Positions 1 through 6,128 are shown, counted from the first letter of the stretch. The stretch: DNA of 10,342 bases from Butyricicoccus_A sp945486175 (GCA_945829445.1 CALZUY010000076.1:1-10342), one strand, 5' to 3'. A program made the numbers and translations. The notes: a model not told the origin generated them from the letters alone.

Positions 1-353
1 CAATGGGCTGGCTGCATGGCGGCGTGACCAGTGCCATGTTTGATATGGGCATGGGTCTGCTGGTCTATTACAATGCCGGCTTTGCCCTCTGCCCGACTGC
101 CTCCATGACGGTGAATTATCTGCGTCCCGGACGCATTGGCGGTTCGCTCATTGTCCGTTCGGAAATCGTGTTCCAAGGTCGGAAAATTTTCCACACCTCC
201 GCGCAGGCATGGATGGAGGATGATCCTGACCGACTGGTTGCCACCGCAACCGCAAGCTATATCCGTTCCCTTCCGCCCGGTTCCGATCCCGCCATACAGA
301 AGGATGCTTCCGATTCCAAACAGACAGAACCGGCAGAGCGCAAAAAAATCTAA
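1..353 (+). CDS. PaaI-family hotdog-fold thioesterase, 5' end outside window
   Basis: This is the C-terminal part of a small acyl-CoA thioesterase-like protein of the PaaI/hotdog superfamily, cytosolic enzymes that hydrolyse acyl-CoA or aryl-CoA thioesters. About 116 residues are visible. The motif GWLHGGVTSAMFDMGMG matches the family's HGG turn followed by the helix that carries the catalytic acidic residue, here the Asp nine residues after the first His. The strand pattern TASMTVNYLRP ... GSLIVRSEIVFQGRK is also typical of the fold. The ATG at position 3 is probably internal: the family has roughly 20-40 residues before HGG, no ribosome binding site can be seen, and the frame is open to the window edge. 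The last 25 or so residues are polar and charged, probably a disordered tail. The stop is TAA at 351-353. Substrate and pathway cannot be inferred, because the upstream neighbour is not visible. Confidence 0.85.
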   Translation, partial: MGWLHGGVTSAMFDMGMGLLVYYNAGFALCPTASMTVNYLRPGRIGGSLIVRSEIVFQGRKIFHTSAQAWMEDDPDRLVATATASYIRSLPPGSDPAIQKDASDSKQTEPAERKKI

Positions 354-424
354 TTTTTAATGATTCGTTCACAGAATCTACACGAACTCCCGCTATACTA
401 TATATTGTAGTCAGGAATGGCTAT

Positions 425-454
425 ATAAAAGATTTTTTCTTTTATCTCTCTTTT
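425..454 (+). terminator. Possible weak AT-rich terminator after the thioesterase
   Basis: ATAAAAGA (425-432) and TCTTTTAT (438-445) are perfect 8-bp arms around a T5 loop, followed by CTC and a T6 run at 449-454. The stem is almost all A-T pairs and so thermally weak. It lies 72 bases after the thioesterase stop. The stronger hairpin at 482-511 may be the real terminator. Confidence 0.3.
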
Positions 455-481
455 TTACCCCCCTTTAAGTTTTGTACAGGG

Positions 482-516
482 AAAGCCGGATGCCCCCAAC
501 ATCCGGCTTTTCTCTT
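482..516 (+). terminator. Rho-independent terminator downstream of thioesterase
   Basis: AAAGCCGGATG (482-492) pairs perfectly with CATCCGGCTTT (500-510) around a 7-base loop. T-rich sequence follows (TTTT at 508-511, then CTCTT). The 11-bp GC-rich stem is strong and the tail moderate. It sits 128 bases past the thioesterase stop, so it ends either that transcript or a small transcript starting in between. Confidence 0.7.
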
Positions 517-569
517 GCCCTTTTTCAGCCGGCACTCAGGCCTGTGCTGCGGCAATCAACAAAACATTG

Positions 570-598
570 ATTAAAAATAGTATAATAATATTTTTAAT
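570..598. repeat. Perfect 10-bp AT inverted repeat with TATAAT in its loop
   Basis: ATTAAAAATA (570-579) and TATTTTTAAT (589-598) are perfect inverted arms around GTATAATAA. The loop holds a consensus -10 hexamer at 581-586. No matching -35 is found at 16-18 bases upstream. It could be an operator or AT-rich promoter scaffold; the symmetry is seen, the function is unknown. Confidence 0.45.
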
Positions 599-645
599 AT
601 CCGAATTGTAATTTATTTTCACCGTCAGATCCCTCGCTCCTGTTA

Positions 646-673
646 GCATGCACCGGTTTTTGCCCGGTCATGC
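646..673. repeat. Bulged 10-bp hairpin upstream of the rubredoxin promoter
   Basis: GCATG-C-ACCGG (646-656) pairs with CCGGT-CATGC (664-673) around TTTTTGC, with a single unpaired C at 651. A T7 run lies at 687-693, 13 bases further on, too distant for a standard intrinsic terminator. The hairpin ends about 50 bp upstream of the -10 element, so a protein-binding site is as likely as an RNA structure. Confidence 0.45.
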
Positions 674-723
674 CGCCCAGCTGAAATTTTTTTCTGAAAA
701 CGGGTTTCATTTTCATTTTTTTA

Positions 724-732
724 TGATATACT
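724..732 (+). promoter_or_regulatory. Extended -10 promoter for the rubredoxin/SOR operon
   Basis: TGATATACT at 724-732 is an extended -10 element (TG-n-TATACT, five of six consensus bases). The -35 is poor: GTTTCA at 704-709 with a 17-bp spacer, which an extended -10 can tolerate. The predicted transcript start is near 739, giving a leader of about 40 nt. Inside it, TTCCC (752-756) can pair with GGGAA (762-766), next to the ribosome binding site. Confidence 0.6.
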
Positions 733-780
733 GGGGTTGTTGAAAAACACATTCCCCATTTGGGAAAGGAGAAAATGATT

Positions 781-936
781 ATGGCAATCTATAAGTGTGT
801 ATGTGGCTACGAATATGACCCGGCCAAGGGCGATCCGGATAACGGTGTAGCTCCGGGCACCGCATTTGAAGATCTTCCGGCTGATTGGGTCTGCCCGATC
901 TGCGGCCTGGATAAGGACAACTTCACTGCACAGTAA
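781..936 (+). CDS. Rubredoxin with shortened first metal knuckle (CxCG)
   Basis: This is a 51-residue rubredoxin, a small cytosolic one-electron carrier with a mononuclear Fe(Cys)4 site. It is the likely electron donor to the superoxide reductase encoded 9 bases downstream. The core YEYDP, GDPDNGVAPGT, FEDLP and DWVCPICG is classic rubredoxin. The second knuckle is normal (C38-P-I-C41-G). The first reads K-C6-V-C8-G-Y, with one residue between the cysteines where the family has two. The reading frame is intact, so this is not a simple frameshift. I chose the ATG at 781 because GGAG at 768-771 lies 9 bases upstream. The ATG at 775 would add two residues but is only 3 bases from the same site. 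Stop TAA at 934-936. All four cysteines are present, so iron binding is still plausible, with altered loop geometry. Confidence 0.93.
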   Translation: MAIYKCVCGYEYDPAKGDPDNGVAPGTAFEDLPADWVCPICGLDKDNFTAQ

Positions 937-945
937 GGAGGACAT

Positions 946-1326
946 ATGGAACAGCGTTATTTTGTCTGTGAGCATTGCGGCAACATGATCGCAATGGTAG
1001 AAGATAAAGGTGTTCCGGTTATGTGCTGCGGTCAGAAAATGACGGAGCTCGTACCGGGTTCGGTTGACGCCGCACAGGAGAAGCATGTACCGGTTATCGC
1101 CATTGACGGCAATACTGTGACCGTTTCCGTCGGCTCTGTCGATCATCCGATGCTGCCGGAACACTTCATCGAGTGGATTTCCATCCATACCACGCAGGGC
1201 AACCAGCGCAAGACCCTCCAGCCGGGCAGCGAGCCGAAGGCTGTTTTTGCTCTGGCTGACGGTGATTCTGTCGTTTCTGCTTACGCTTACTGCAATCTGC
1301 ACGGCCTGTGGAAGGCAGATGCCTGA
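946..1326 (+). CDS. dfx: Desulfoferrodoxin, 2Fe superoxide reductase
   Basis: This 126-residue cytosolic enzyme reduces superoxide to hydrogen peroxide without making oxygen, a typical defence of anaerobes. Residues 1-36 are a desulforedoxin domain with the Fe(Cys)4 ligands C8, C11, C27 and C28 (pattern CxxC ... CC). The catalytic domain follows, with the expected square-pyramidal iron ligands H47, H67, H73, H119 and C116, and the E45-K46-H47 motif in which the lysine attracts superoxide. GSVDHPMLPEHFIEWI and YCNLHGLW are diagnostic. The length matches class I (2Fe) enzymes. The start is well supported by AAGGAGG at 935-941, which overlaps the rubredoxin stop codon, so the two genes are co-transcribed and probably translationally coupled. 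In the known pathway NAD(P)H-rubredoxin oxidoreductase feeds rubredoxin, which feeds this enzyme. That oxidoreductase gene is not in the window. Confidence 0.97.
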   Translation: MEQRYFVCEHCGNMIAMVEDKGVPVMCCGQKMTELVPGSVDAAQEKHVPVIAIDGNTVTVSVGSVDHPMLPEHFIEWISIHTTQGNQRKTLQPGSEPKAVFALADGDSVVSAYAYCNLHGLWKADA

Positions 1327-1348
1327 GCAATCAATATTCTGACAAACC

Positions 1349-1381
1349 AAAAAGCACTCCGAACATTCGGAGTGCTTTTTT
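1349..1381. terminator. Bidirectional intrinsic terminator between convergent operons
   Basis: A perfect 15-bp inverted repeat: AAAAAGCACTCCGAA (1349-1363) and TTCGGAGTGCTTTTT (1366-1380), with a 2-base centre (4-base loop if the last pair opens). T6 at 1376-1381 serves the plus-strand superoxide reductase operon. The A5 at 1349-1353 gives a U-tract on the minus strand for rsmI. It lies 22 bases after the dfx stop and 26 bases beyond the rsmI stop. Confidence 0.93.
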
Positions 1382-1406
1382 CTGCGTTTTTTGCAGGTAT
1401 TTTGCG

Positions 1407-2255
1407 TTACTCGCCCTTTTCGCGCGCCAACATGGTCTGATACAGCTGGTTTTTGCGCGCGCCGGTCTGCTTTGCGGCCTGCTTGACCGCGTCGCGCAGC
1501 GTCATTCCGGCAGCAGCCAGCTCCTCTGTGAGCTGGATCGCCTGTGCCATCTGGTCGGCAGCGCATTGTTCCGGATTGTCCTGTGCGCCCTCGATGACGA
1601 GGACATATTCGCCGCGCGGTTCCTGTTCCTCGTAATATGCCGCTGCCTCCGGCAGTGTCATGCGCAGGCATTCCTCATGCAGCTTGGTCAGCTCACGCGC
1701 CAGGCTCACACGGCGTTCGCCGAGTGCCTCCGCAAGGTCGCGCAGTGTCATGCGCAGGCGGTGCGGCGCTTCATAGACAATACAGGTGCGCGGCTCCTTT
1801 TTCAAGACCTCCAGCCGTTCGCGGCGCTGCTTGCCTGCCGTCGGCAAAAAGCCCTCAAAGCACCATTTCCCCGACGGAAGACCGCTCTGCGCGAGGGCAC
1901 AGACCGCCGCACATGCCCCCGGCACCGGGATGACCGGAATGCCCGCCTCATGGCACAGATTGGCGAGGTCTTCGCCCGGGTCGCTGACCGCAGGCATGCC
2001 CGCATCGGTCACAAGCGCACAGGTTTCGCCAGCCAGCATGCGCTGTACCAGCTCCGGCCCGCGCTGTTTGCGGTTGTGCTCGTGATAGCTGACCAGCGGC
2101 TTGCTGATTTCCAAATAATGCAGCAGCTTTCCGCTGACGCGTGTATCCTCCGCCGCGACAAAATCCACTTCCTTCAATATGCGCACGGCGCGGTATGTCA
2201 AATCTTCGAGATTTCCGATCGGCGTGCCGACCAGATAGAGCGTTCCGGTGCCCAT
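1407..2255 (-). CDS. rsmI: 16S rRNA (cytidine-1402 2'-O)-methyltransferase RsmI
   Basis: RsmI methylates the ribose of C1402 in the decoding centre of 16S rRNA, using S-adenosylmethionine, to tune initiation and fidelity. The 282-residue length fits the family. The N-terminal tetrapyrrole-methylase fold shows LYLVGTPIGNLEDLTYRA (residues 6-23), VAAEDTR (33-39), TDAGMPAVSDPG (83-94) and PVPGACA, which form the SAM and RNA site. The C-terminal part has the usual RsmI tail (GMTLRDAVKQAAKQTG, NQLYQTML). The frame stays open to 2417, but I place the start at the ATG at 2253-2255: the conserved protein begins with G-T-L-Y-L-V, GGGAGGA lies 8 bases upstream, and a start further upstream would overlap the preceding gene deeply. 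Only one base separates this ATG from the trmN6 stop, so coupling is likely. The operon ends at the shared terminator at 1349-1381. Confidence 0.95.
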   Translation of the reverse strand: MGTGTLYLVGTPIGNLEDLTYRAVRILKEVDFVAAEDTRVSGKLLHYLEISKPLVSYHEHNRKQRGPELVQRMLAGETCALVTDAGMPAVSDPGEDLANLCHEAGIPVIPVPGACAAVCALAQSGLPSGKWCFEGFLPTAGKQRRERLEVLKKEPRTCIVYEAPHRLRMTLRDLAEALGERRVSLARELTKLHEECLRMTLPEAAAYYEEQEPRGEYVLVIEGAQDNPEQCAADQMAQAIQLTEELAAAGMTLRDAVKQAAKQTGARKNQLYQTMLAREKGE

Positions 2256-2256
2256 A

Positions 2257-2979
2257 TCAAAATTCCTCCCTGTGGTAAATCGTGCGGTATTCCTCTGTCT
2301 GTGCGCCGTCTTCGCCGCAAACGAGCAGCGGCGGCAGCACCTGCACACCCGGCGCACTGCCGCGCCGTGCCTCCACCAGCACAGCCGATGGAACCGCTTT
2401 TGCATGCTGATGCACAAAACGCAGGCGTTTTGGTTCCAATCCGCACTGTTTCATGTCAAAAACCAGTTCACAAATGCGCTCCGGCCGGTAGACAAAGGCG
2501 GCGCGGCCGCCATATTTGACAAAATATGCCGCCGCACGCACGGCATCTGCCGCGCTGCATTCGGTTTCCTGCCGCGCCGTGTGCCGGTTTTTCCCTTTTG
2601 CCGCATAGCCGCTGTCCTGCGAAAAGTATGGCGGGTTGCAGATAATATACTCAAATGCGCCAGTCGGGAACAGCTGCTTATACTGCTTCAGATCGCCGCA
2701 CACAATGCGCATGCGCGCATCCAGCCGGTTCAATGAAACATTTTCCCGCGCCAGCTCCGCCACCTCCGGCTGGATTTCCAGCCCGGTCACGTCGAGACCC
2801 GGATGGCGCGCGCACAGCAGGACGCCGAGCGCACCGTTGCCGCAGCCCAGATCGAGCACCTTTGCCCGCGGCGATGGGGATGCGAATGCGGACAGCAGCA
2901 TGCTGTCCTGTCCCAGCTTGAAAAAGCGGTCGTCCTGAATCAGGGAAAAACCGCCCCATAACTTGTCCGTGTGGCGCAT
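2257..2979 (-). CDS. trmN6: tRNA1(Val) (adenine37-N6)-methyltransferase-like protein (TrmN6/YfiC/YabB)
   Basis: This is a 240-residue SAM-dependent methyltransferase of the YfiC/YabB group, which N6-methylates adenine 37 beside the anticodon of tRNA-Val. The N-terminus LWGGFSLIQDDRFFKLGQDS is the characteristic substrate-side region. Motif I is VLDLGCGNGALG (41-52), an acidic motif II residue is in GLEIQ (66-70), and the catalytic NPPY motif is at 115-118, diagnostic for amino-methylating enzymes acting on adenine. The ATG at 2979 has GAGGA 7 bases upstream; another ATG at 2984 is out of frame. The stop is one base from the rsmI start. In Bacillus the equivalent pair yabB-yabC is separated by yazA, which is absent here. 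tRNA specificity is inferred from the family, and other N6-adenine targets are possible. Confidence 0.88.
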   Translation of the reverse strand: MRHTDKLWGGFSLIQDDRFFKLGQDSMLLSAFASPSPRAKVLDLGCGNGALGVLLCARHPGLDVTGLEIQPEVAELARENVSLNRLDARMRIVCGDLKQYKQLFPTGAFEYIICNPPYFSQDSGYAAKGKNRHTARQETECSAADAVRAAAYFVKYGGRAAFVYRPERICELVFDMKQCGLEPKRLRFVHQHAKAVPSAVLVEARRGSAPGVQVLPPLLVCGEDGAQTEEYRTIYHREEF

Positions 2980-3112
2980 TCCATGTTCCTCGTTTCGGGG
3001 ATGATTCTGCCGATAAACCGGCGCGAAGAATCTATACTATCTGTATAATTAAAATTTGTTTATACTTTAGCATTTTCTGTTTCGTATAAATTTATTTTTA
3101 TTATACGTTTCG
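2980..3112 (-). promoter_or_regulatory. AT-rich promoter/operator region of the trmN6-rsmI operon
   Basis: This gap between rnhA and trmN6 is AT-rich, unlike its GC-rich neighbours. On the minus strand it has a perfect TATAAT (3105-3100), TATAAA (3064-3059) and weaker matches near 3033-3050, but no convincing -35, so I cannot pick the promoter. Two inverted repeats have the same design: GTATAA at 3043-3048 with TTATAC at 3060-3065, and GTATAA at 3084-3089 with TTATAC at 3101-3106, both with an 11-base spacer. A TATAC at 3033-3037 adds a fifth half-site. There is no clear intrinsic terminator after rnhA, so read-through from the gyrase operon remains possible. Confidence 0.45.
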
Positions 3113-3568
3113 TTATTTCTTAAACTGCTTCCAGGCAGCGACTGCGAGCTCGTCACAGCGGTTGTTGTTCTCATTCTGCGCATGGCCCTTGACCCAGTGG
3201 AACGTGACATCGTGCACCTCCAGCAGGTTCAGCAGGCGCTCCCACAGATCGGGATTCTTTGCAGGCTCCTTCGGCGTGCGCATCCAGTTTTTGCTCCGCC
3301 ATTTGACCGCCCAGCCCTTCTGAATCGCATCGATGACATATTTGCTGTCGGAATACAAATCGACCGTGCACGGGCTTTTGAGCGCTTCCAGCGCGGTAAT
3401 CACGCCGAGCAGCTCCATGCGGTTGTTGGTGGTCTCCGGAAAGCCCTGGCTGATTTCCTTTCGATGCTCGCCATATTGCAGGATAATACCGAAGCCGCCT
3501 GGACCGGGATTTCCGGAACAGGCGCCATCGGTGTAAATAATGACATGTTTATTCTTTTTCTCCGCCAT
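3113..3568 (-). CDS. rnhA: Ribonuclease HI
   Basis: RNase HI cleaves the RNA strand of RNA-DNA hybrids, removing R-loops and primer remnants. The 151-residue protein has the complete DEDD metal site: D14 (YTDGACSGNPGPGG), E52 (NNRMELL), D74 (YSDSKYV) and D139 (NRCDELA), plus the flexible catalytic-loop H129 (WVKGHAQNENNN). The lysine- and tryptophan-rich stretch GWAVKWRSKNWMRTPKE (85-101) is the basic protrusion that grips hybrids in E. coli-type enzymes. I place the start at the ATG at 3566-3568 because AGAGG (3579-3575) is 6 bases upstream. The in-frame ATG at 3574 overlaps that site and would add only Met-Lys. The gene begins 20 bases inside the gyrA 3' end, in another frame, so it is almost certainly in the gyrase transcript and probably translationally coupled. 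Confidence 0.96.
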   Translation of the reverse strand: MAEKKNKHVIIYTDGACSGNPGPGGFGIILQYGEHRKEISQGFPETTNNRMELLGVITALEALKSPCTVDLYSDSKYVIDAIQKGWAVKWRSKNWMRTPKEPAKNPDLWERLLNLLEVHDVTFHWVKGHAQNENNNRCDELAVAAWKQFKK

Positions 3569-6128
3569 TTTCATCCTCTGTTACGGGTGCAGACGCTGCG
3601 GTTTCTTCCGTTTCAGCGGTGTCAGTATCGTCCTCATCGTCTTCCTTCTGAAGGCGCGTGATGGCGTTGACATGCACGTCGTCGCCGGTACGCATGACAA
3701 TGACACCCTGCGTATTTCTGCCGCACTGGCGGATATCTTCGACTGCGGTGCGGATGAGTACGCCGTCATCGGTGATAATCATGACGTCGTTGTCGAGGTC
3801 GACCACTGCGGTTCCCGCAATGTTGCCGGTCTTTTCATTCAGCGCATGGGCGAGAATGCCGCGGCCGCCGCGGTGATGAATGCTGAACTCGCCGACCGGG
3901 GTGCGCTTGCCATAGCCGTTCTCGGTGATGGTGAGCACTTCGCCCTCCGGACGCGCGCGCACGCCGCCAATGACGCGGTCGCCTTCCTCCAGCGTGATGC
4001 CGCGTACACCGACTGCCGAACGGCCCATTGCACGCACTTCGTTCTCATCGAAGCAGATCGCGTGGCCATGTGCTGTGACAATCAGCATATTCTGCGTGCC
4101 GTCAGTCAGGCGGACGTCAACCAGACGGTCGCCCTCATTGAGCGACAGCGCGCGCAGGCCCGCCTTGCGGATATTTTTCAGCTCAGACAGCGCGACGCGC
4201 TTGACGGTACCCTGTTCCGTCGTAAAGAACAGGTAATGCGATTCGTCGTATTCGCTGATGGCGAACATCGCGGAAACTGTCTCGCCGCTTTCCAATGCGA
4301 GCAGATTGACGACATTGGTGCCCTTCGCTGTGCGGCTGGTCTCCGGAATCTGATAGCCCTTCAGGCGGTAGACCTTACCAAGGCTGCTGAAGAACAGGAT
4401 GTTGTCATGCGACGATGCCGTGAACAGGATTTCCGCAAAATCCTCCTCGCGCGTCGCCATGGCGCTGACACCGCGGCCGCCGCGGCGCTGTGCGCGGTAG
4501 GTGTCCGTCGTGGTGCGCTTGATATAGCCGCAATGGGTCAGCGTATAGGTGCAGTCCTCGCGCTCGATCAGGTCTTCAATGTCGATTTCATTGTCAACTG
4601 CCTCGATATGCGTGCGGCGCTCATCGCCGAACTTGTCGCGGATCTCAATCAGTTCCTTCTTGACAATTTCCAGCATATTGTGTCGGCTCGCGAGAACCTC
4701 CATCAAACCATGGATTTTCGCTTCAATTTCGTCGTATTCGTCGTTGATCTTCTGGCGCTCCAGACCGGACAAACGTCCGAGACGCATGTTGACGATGGCC
4801 TGTGCCTGCGGCTCATCCAGATGGAATTCAAAGTTTTCCTTGCCATTCACAATGCCGAGCAGGGCAATCTGATTGATGATAAACGGCTCCGCCATCAGGT
4901 TTGTCTTTGCTTCGCTCTCATTTGCGGAAGCGCGGATGATATCGATGATGCGGTCAATGTTGTCGGTTGCGACCTTGAGGCCTTCGAGGATATGGGCGCG
5001 GCCCTCCGCCTTGTTCAGGTCAAAGCGCGTGCGGCGCTCGATGACCTCGCGCTGGAATTCGATATACTGGTCAATCAGCTCACGCAGGTTGAGCGTGCGC
5101 GGCTGGTTGTTGACCAGCGCCAGATTGTTGACGGAGAACGTGTCCTGCAGCTGCGTATAATTAAACAGCTGATTGAGCACGACCTGGGGATTTGCCTCGC
5201 GCTTGAGCTCGACAACAATGCGCATGCCTTCGCGGTCGGATTCATCGCGCAGGTCGGAAATTCCGTCGACACGCTTGTTTTTGACGAGATCAGCGATGGA
5301 TTCCACCAGGCGCGCCTTGTTGACCATGTACGGGATTTCCGTGACAACAATGCGGTGGCGGCCATTGTGCATCTCCTCAATTTCCGTGCGGGCACGTACC
5401 TTGATCTTGCCGCGTCCGGTTGCATAGGCTGCACGGATGCCGCTGCGACCCATGATAATGCCGCCGGTCGGGAAATCCGGGCCCTTGATGTACTGGCAGA
5501 TATCTTCCATCTGTGCATCCGGATTGTCGATGACATAGCAGATGCCGTTGATGACTTCCGTCAGGTTGTGCGGCGGCATATTGGTCGCCATGCCGACAGC
5601 GATACCGGACGAGCCATTGACCAGCATGCCCGGGAAACGGGACGGCAGAACCTTCGGCTCCTTGCGGTTGTCATCGAAATTCGGCATGAAATCGACGGTT
5701 TCCTTCTCGATGTCGGTCATCATATAAGCCGCCATCTTGCTCATGCGCGCCTCGGTATAACGGTATGCTGCCGGAGGGTCGCCGTCGATGGAACCGAAGT
5801 TGCCGTGACCGTCGATCATCGGATAGCGCAGGGAAAACGGCTGTGCCATGCGCACGAGGGCATCATAAACCGATGCGTCGCCGTGCGGATGATACCGGCC
5901 GAGCACGTTACCGACGGTAGTTGCCGACTTGCGGTATGGCCGGTCACTGGTCAGGTGGTCTTCATACATCGCGTACAGGATACGGCGGTGTACCGGCTTG
6001 AGACCGTCGCGCGCATCCGGCAGCGCACGGCCGACAATGACGGACATCGCGTAATCGATGTACGATTTTTTCATTTCCCGTTCGAGATCGACCGGGATAA
6101 TCTTCTGATTTTCAAAGCTAATACTCAC
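3549..6128 (-). CDS. gyrA: DNA gyrase subunit A
   Basis: GyrA is the DNA-cleaving and wrapping subunit of the A2B2 gyrase that adds negative supercoils using ATP. The protein has 859 residues. The breakage-reunion domain shows ALPDARDGLKPVHRRILY (35-52), the catalytic tyrosine Y124 in AAYRYTEARMS, and the quinolone region HPHGDASVYD (80-89). There A85 takes the place of the E. coli Ser83, while D89 keeps the Asp87 equivalent. The C-terminal wrapping domain has a GyrA-box, QRRGGRG (547-553), needed for chiral DNA wrapping. The last 32 residues are strongly acidic (15 Asp/Glu), a tail type known to modulate wrapping in other species. The start is GTG at 6126-6128: GAAGAGG lies 9 bases upstream inside the end of the small upstream ORF, whose stop is only 4 bases away. 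The start of rnhA overlaps its 3' end. Confidence 0.98.
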   Translation of the reverse strand: MSISFENQKIIPVDLEREMKKSYIDYAMSVIVGRALPDARDGLKPVHRRILYAMYEDHLTSDRPYRKSATTVGNVLGRYHPHGDASVYDALVRMAQPFSLRYPMIDGHGNFGSIDGDPPAAYRYTEARMSKMAAYMMTDIEKETVDFMPNFDDNRKEPKVLPSRFPGMLVNGSSGIAVGMATNMPPHNLTEVINGICYVIDNPDAQMEDICQYIKGPDFPTGGIIMGRSGIRAAYATGRGKIKVRARTEIEEMHNGRHRIVVTEIPYMVNKARLVESIADLVKNKRVDGISDLRDESDREGMRIVVELKREANPQVVLNQLFNYTQLQDTFSVNNLALVNNQPRTLNLRELIDQYIEFQREVIERRTRFDLNKAEGRAHILEGLKVATDNIDRIIDIIRASANESEAKTNLMAEPFIINQIALLGIVNGKENFEFHLDEPQAQAIVNMRLGRLSGLERQKINDEYDEIEAKIHGLMEVLASRHNMLEIVKKELIEIRDKFGDERRTHIEAVDNEIDIEDLIEREDCTYTLTHCGYIKRTTTDTYRAQRRGGRGVSAMATREEDFAEILFTASSHDNILFFSSLGKVYRLKGYQIPETSRTAKGTNVVNLLALESGETVSAMFAISEYDESHYLFFTTEQGTVKRVALSELKNIRKAGLRALSLNEGDRLVDVRLTDGTQNMLIVTAHGHAICFDENEVRAMGRSAVGVRGITLEEGDRVIGGVRARPEGEVLTITENGYGKRTPVGEFSIHHRGGRGILAHALNEKTGNIAGTAVVDLDNDVMIITDDGVLIRTAVEDIRQCGRNTQGVIVMRTGDDVHVNAITRLQKEDDEDDTDTAETEETAASAPVTEDENGGEKE

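Larger units (their letters stand above)
354..774. other. Gene-free AT-rich region with several inverted repeats
   Basis: I find no credible coding frame in these 421 bases between the thioesterase and the rubredoxin operon. The region has an AT-only hairpin at 425-445 followed by T-rich sequence, a GC-rich terminator-like hairpin at 482-511, a bulged hairpin at 528-553 (GCCG-GCAC pairing with GTGC-TG-CGGC), a 10-bp AT inverted repeat at 570-598, a bulged 10-bp hairpin at 646-673, and the rubredoxin promoter near 724-732. TCTACA (377-382) and TATATT (401-406), 18 bases apart, form a weak possible promoter on the plus strand. If used, it would give a transcript of about 100 nt ending at the 482-511 terminator. 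That is speculation from spacing only. Confidence 0.6.

Noticed and set aside
721..1671. Long minus-strand frame opposite rubredoxin and superoxide reductase
   Set aside because: It runs through two clear genes, the shared terminator and the end of rsmI, and encodes a composition typical of shadow frames.
1652..1759. Exact 18-base direct repeat (1652-1669 and 1742-1759) inside rsmI
   Set aside because: The copies are 90 bases apart in the same frame and both encode LRMTL within conserved protein. Recurrence of the same codons is enough to explain it.
2256..2417. Upstream extension of the rsmI frame
   Set aside because: It overlaps trmN6, has no family similarity, and a proper ATG with ribosome site lies at 2255.
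1308..2519. Plus-strand frame of about 400 codons opposite rsmI
   Set aside because: It crosses the terminator and is antisense to two well-supported methyltransferases; cysteine/arginine/alanine-rich shadow composition.
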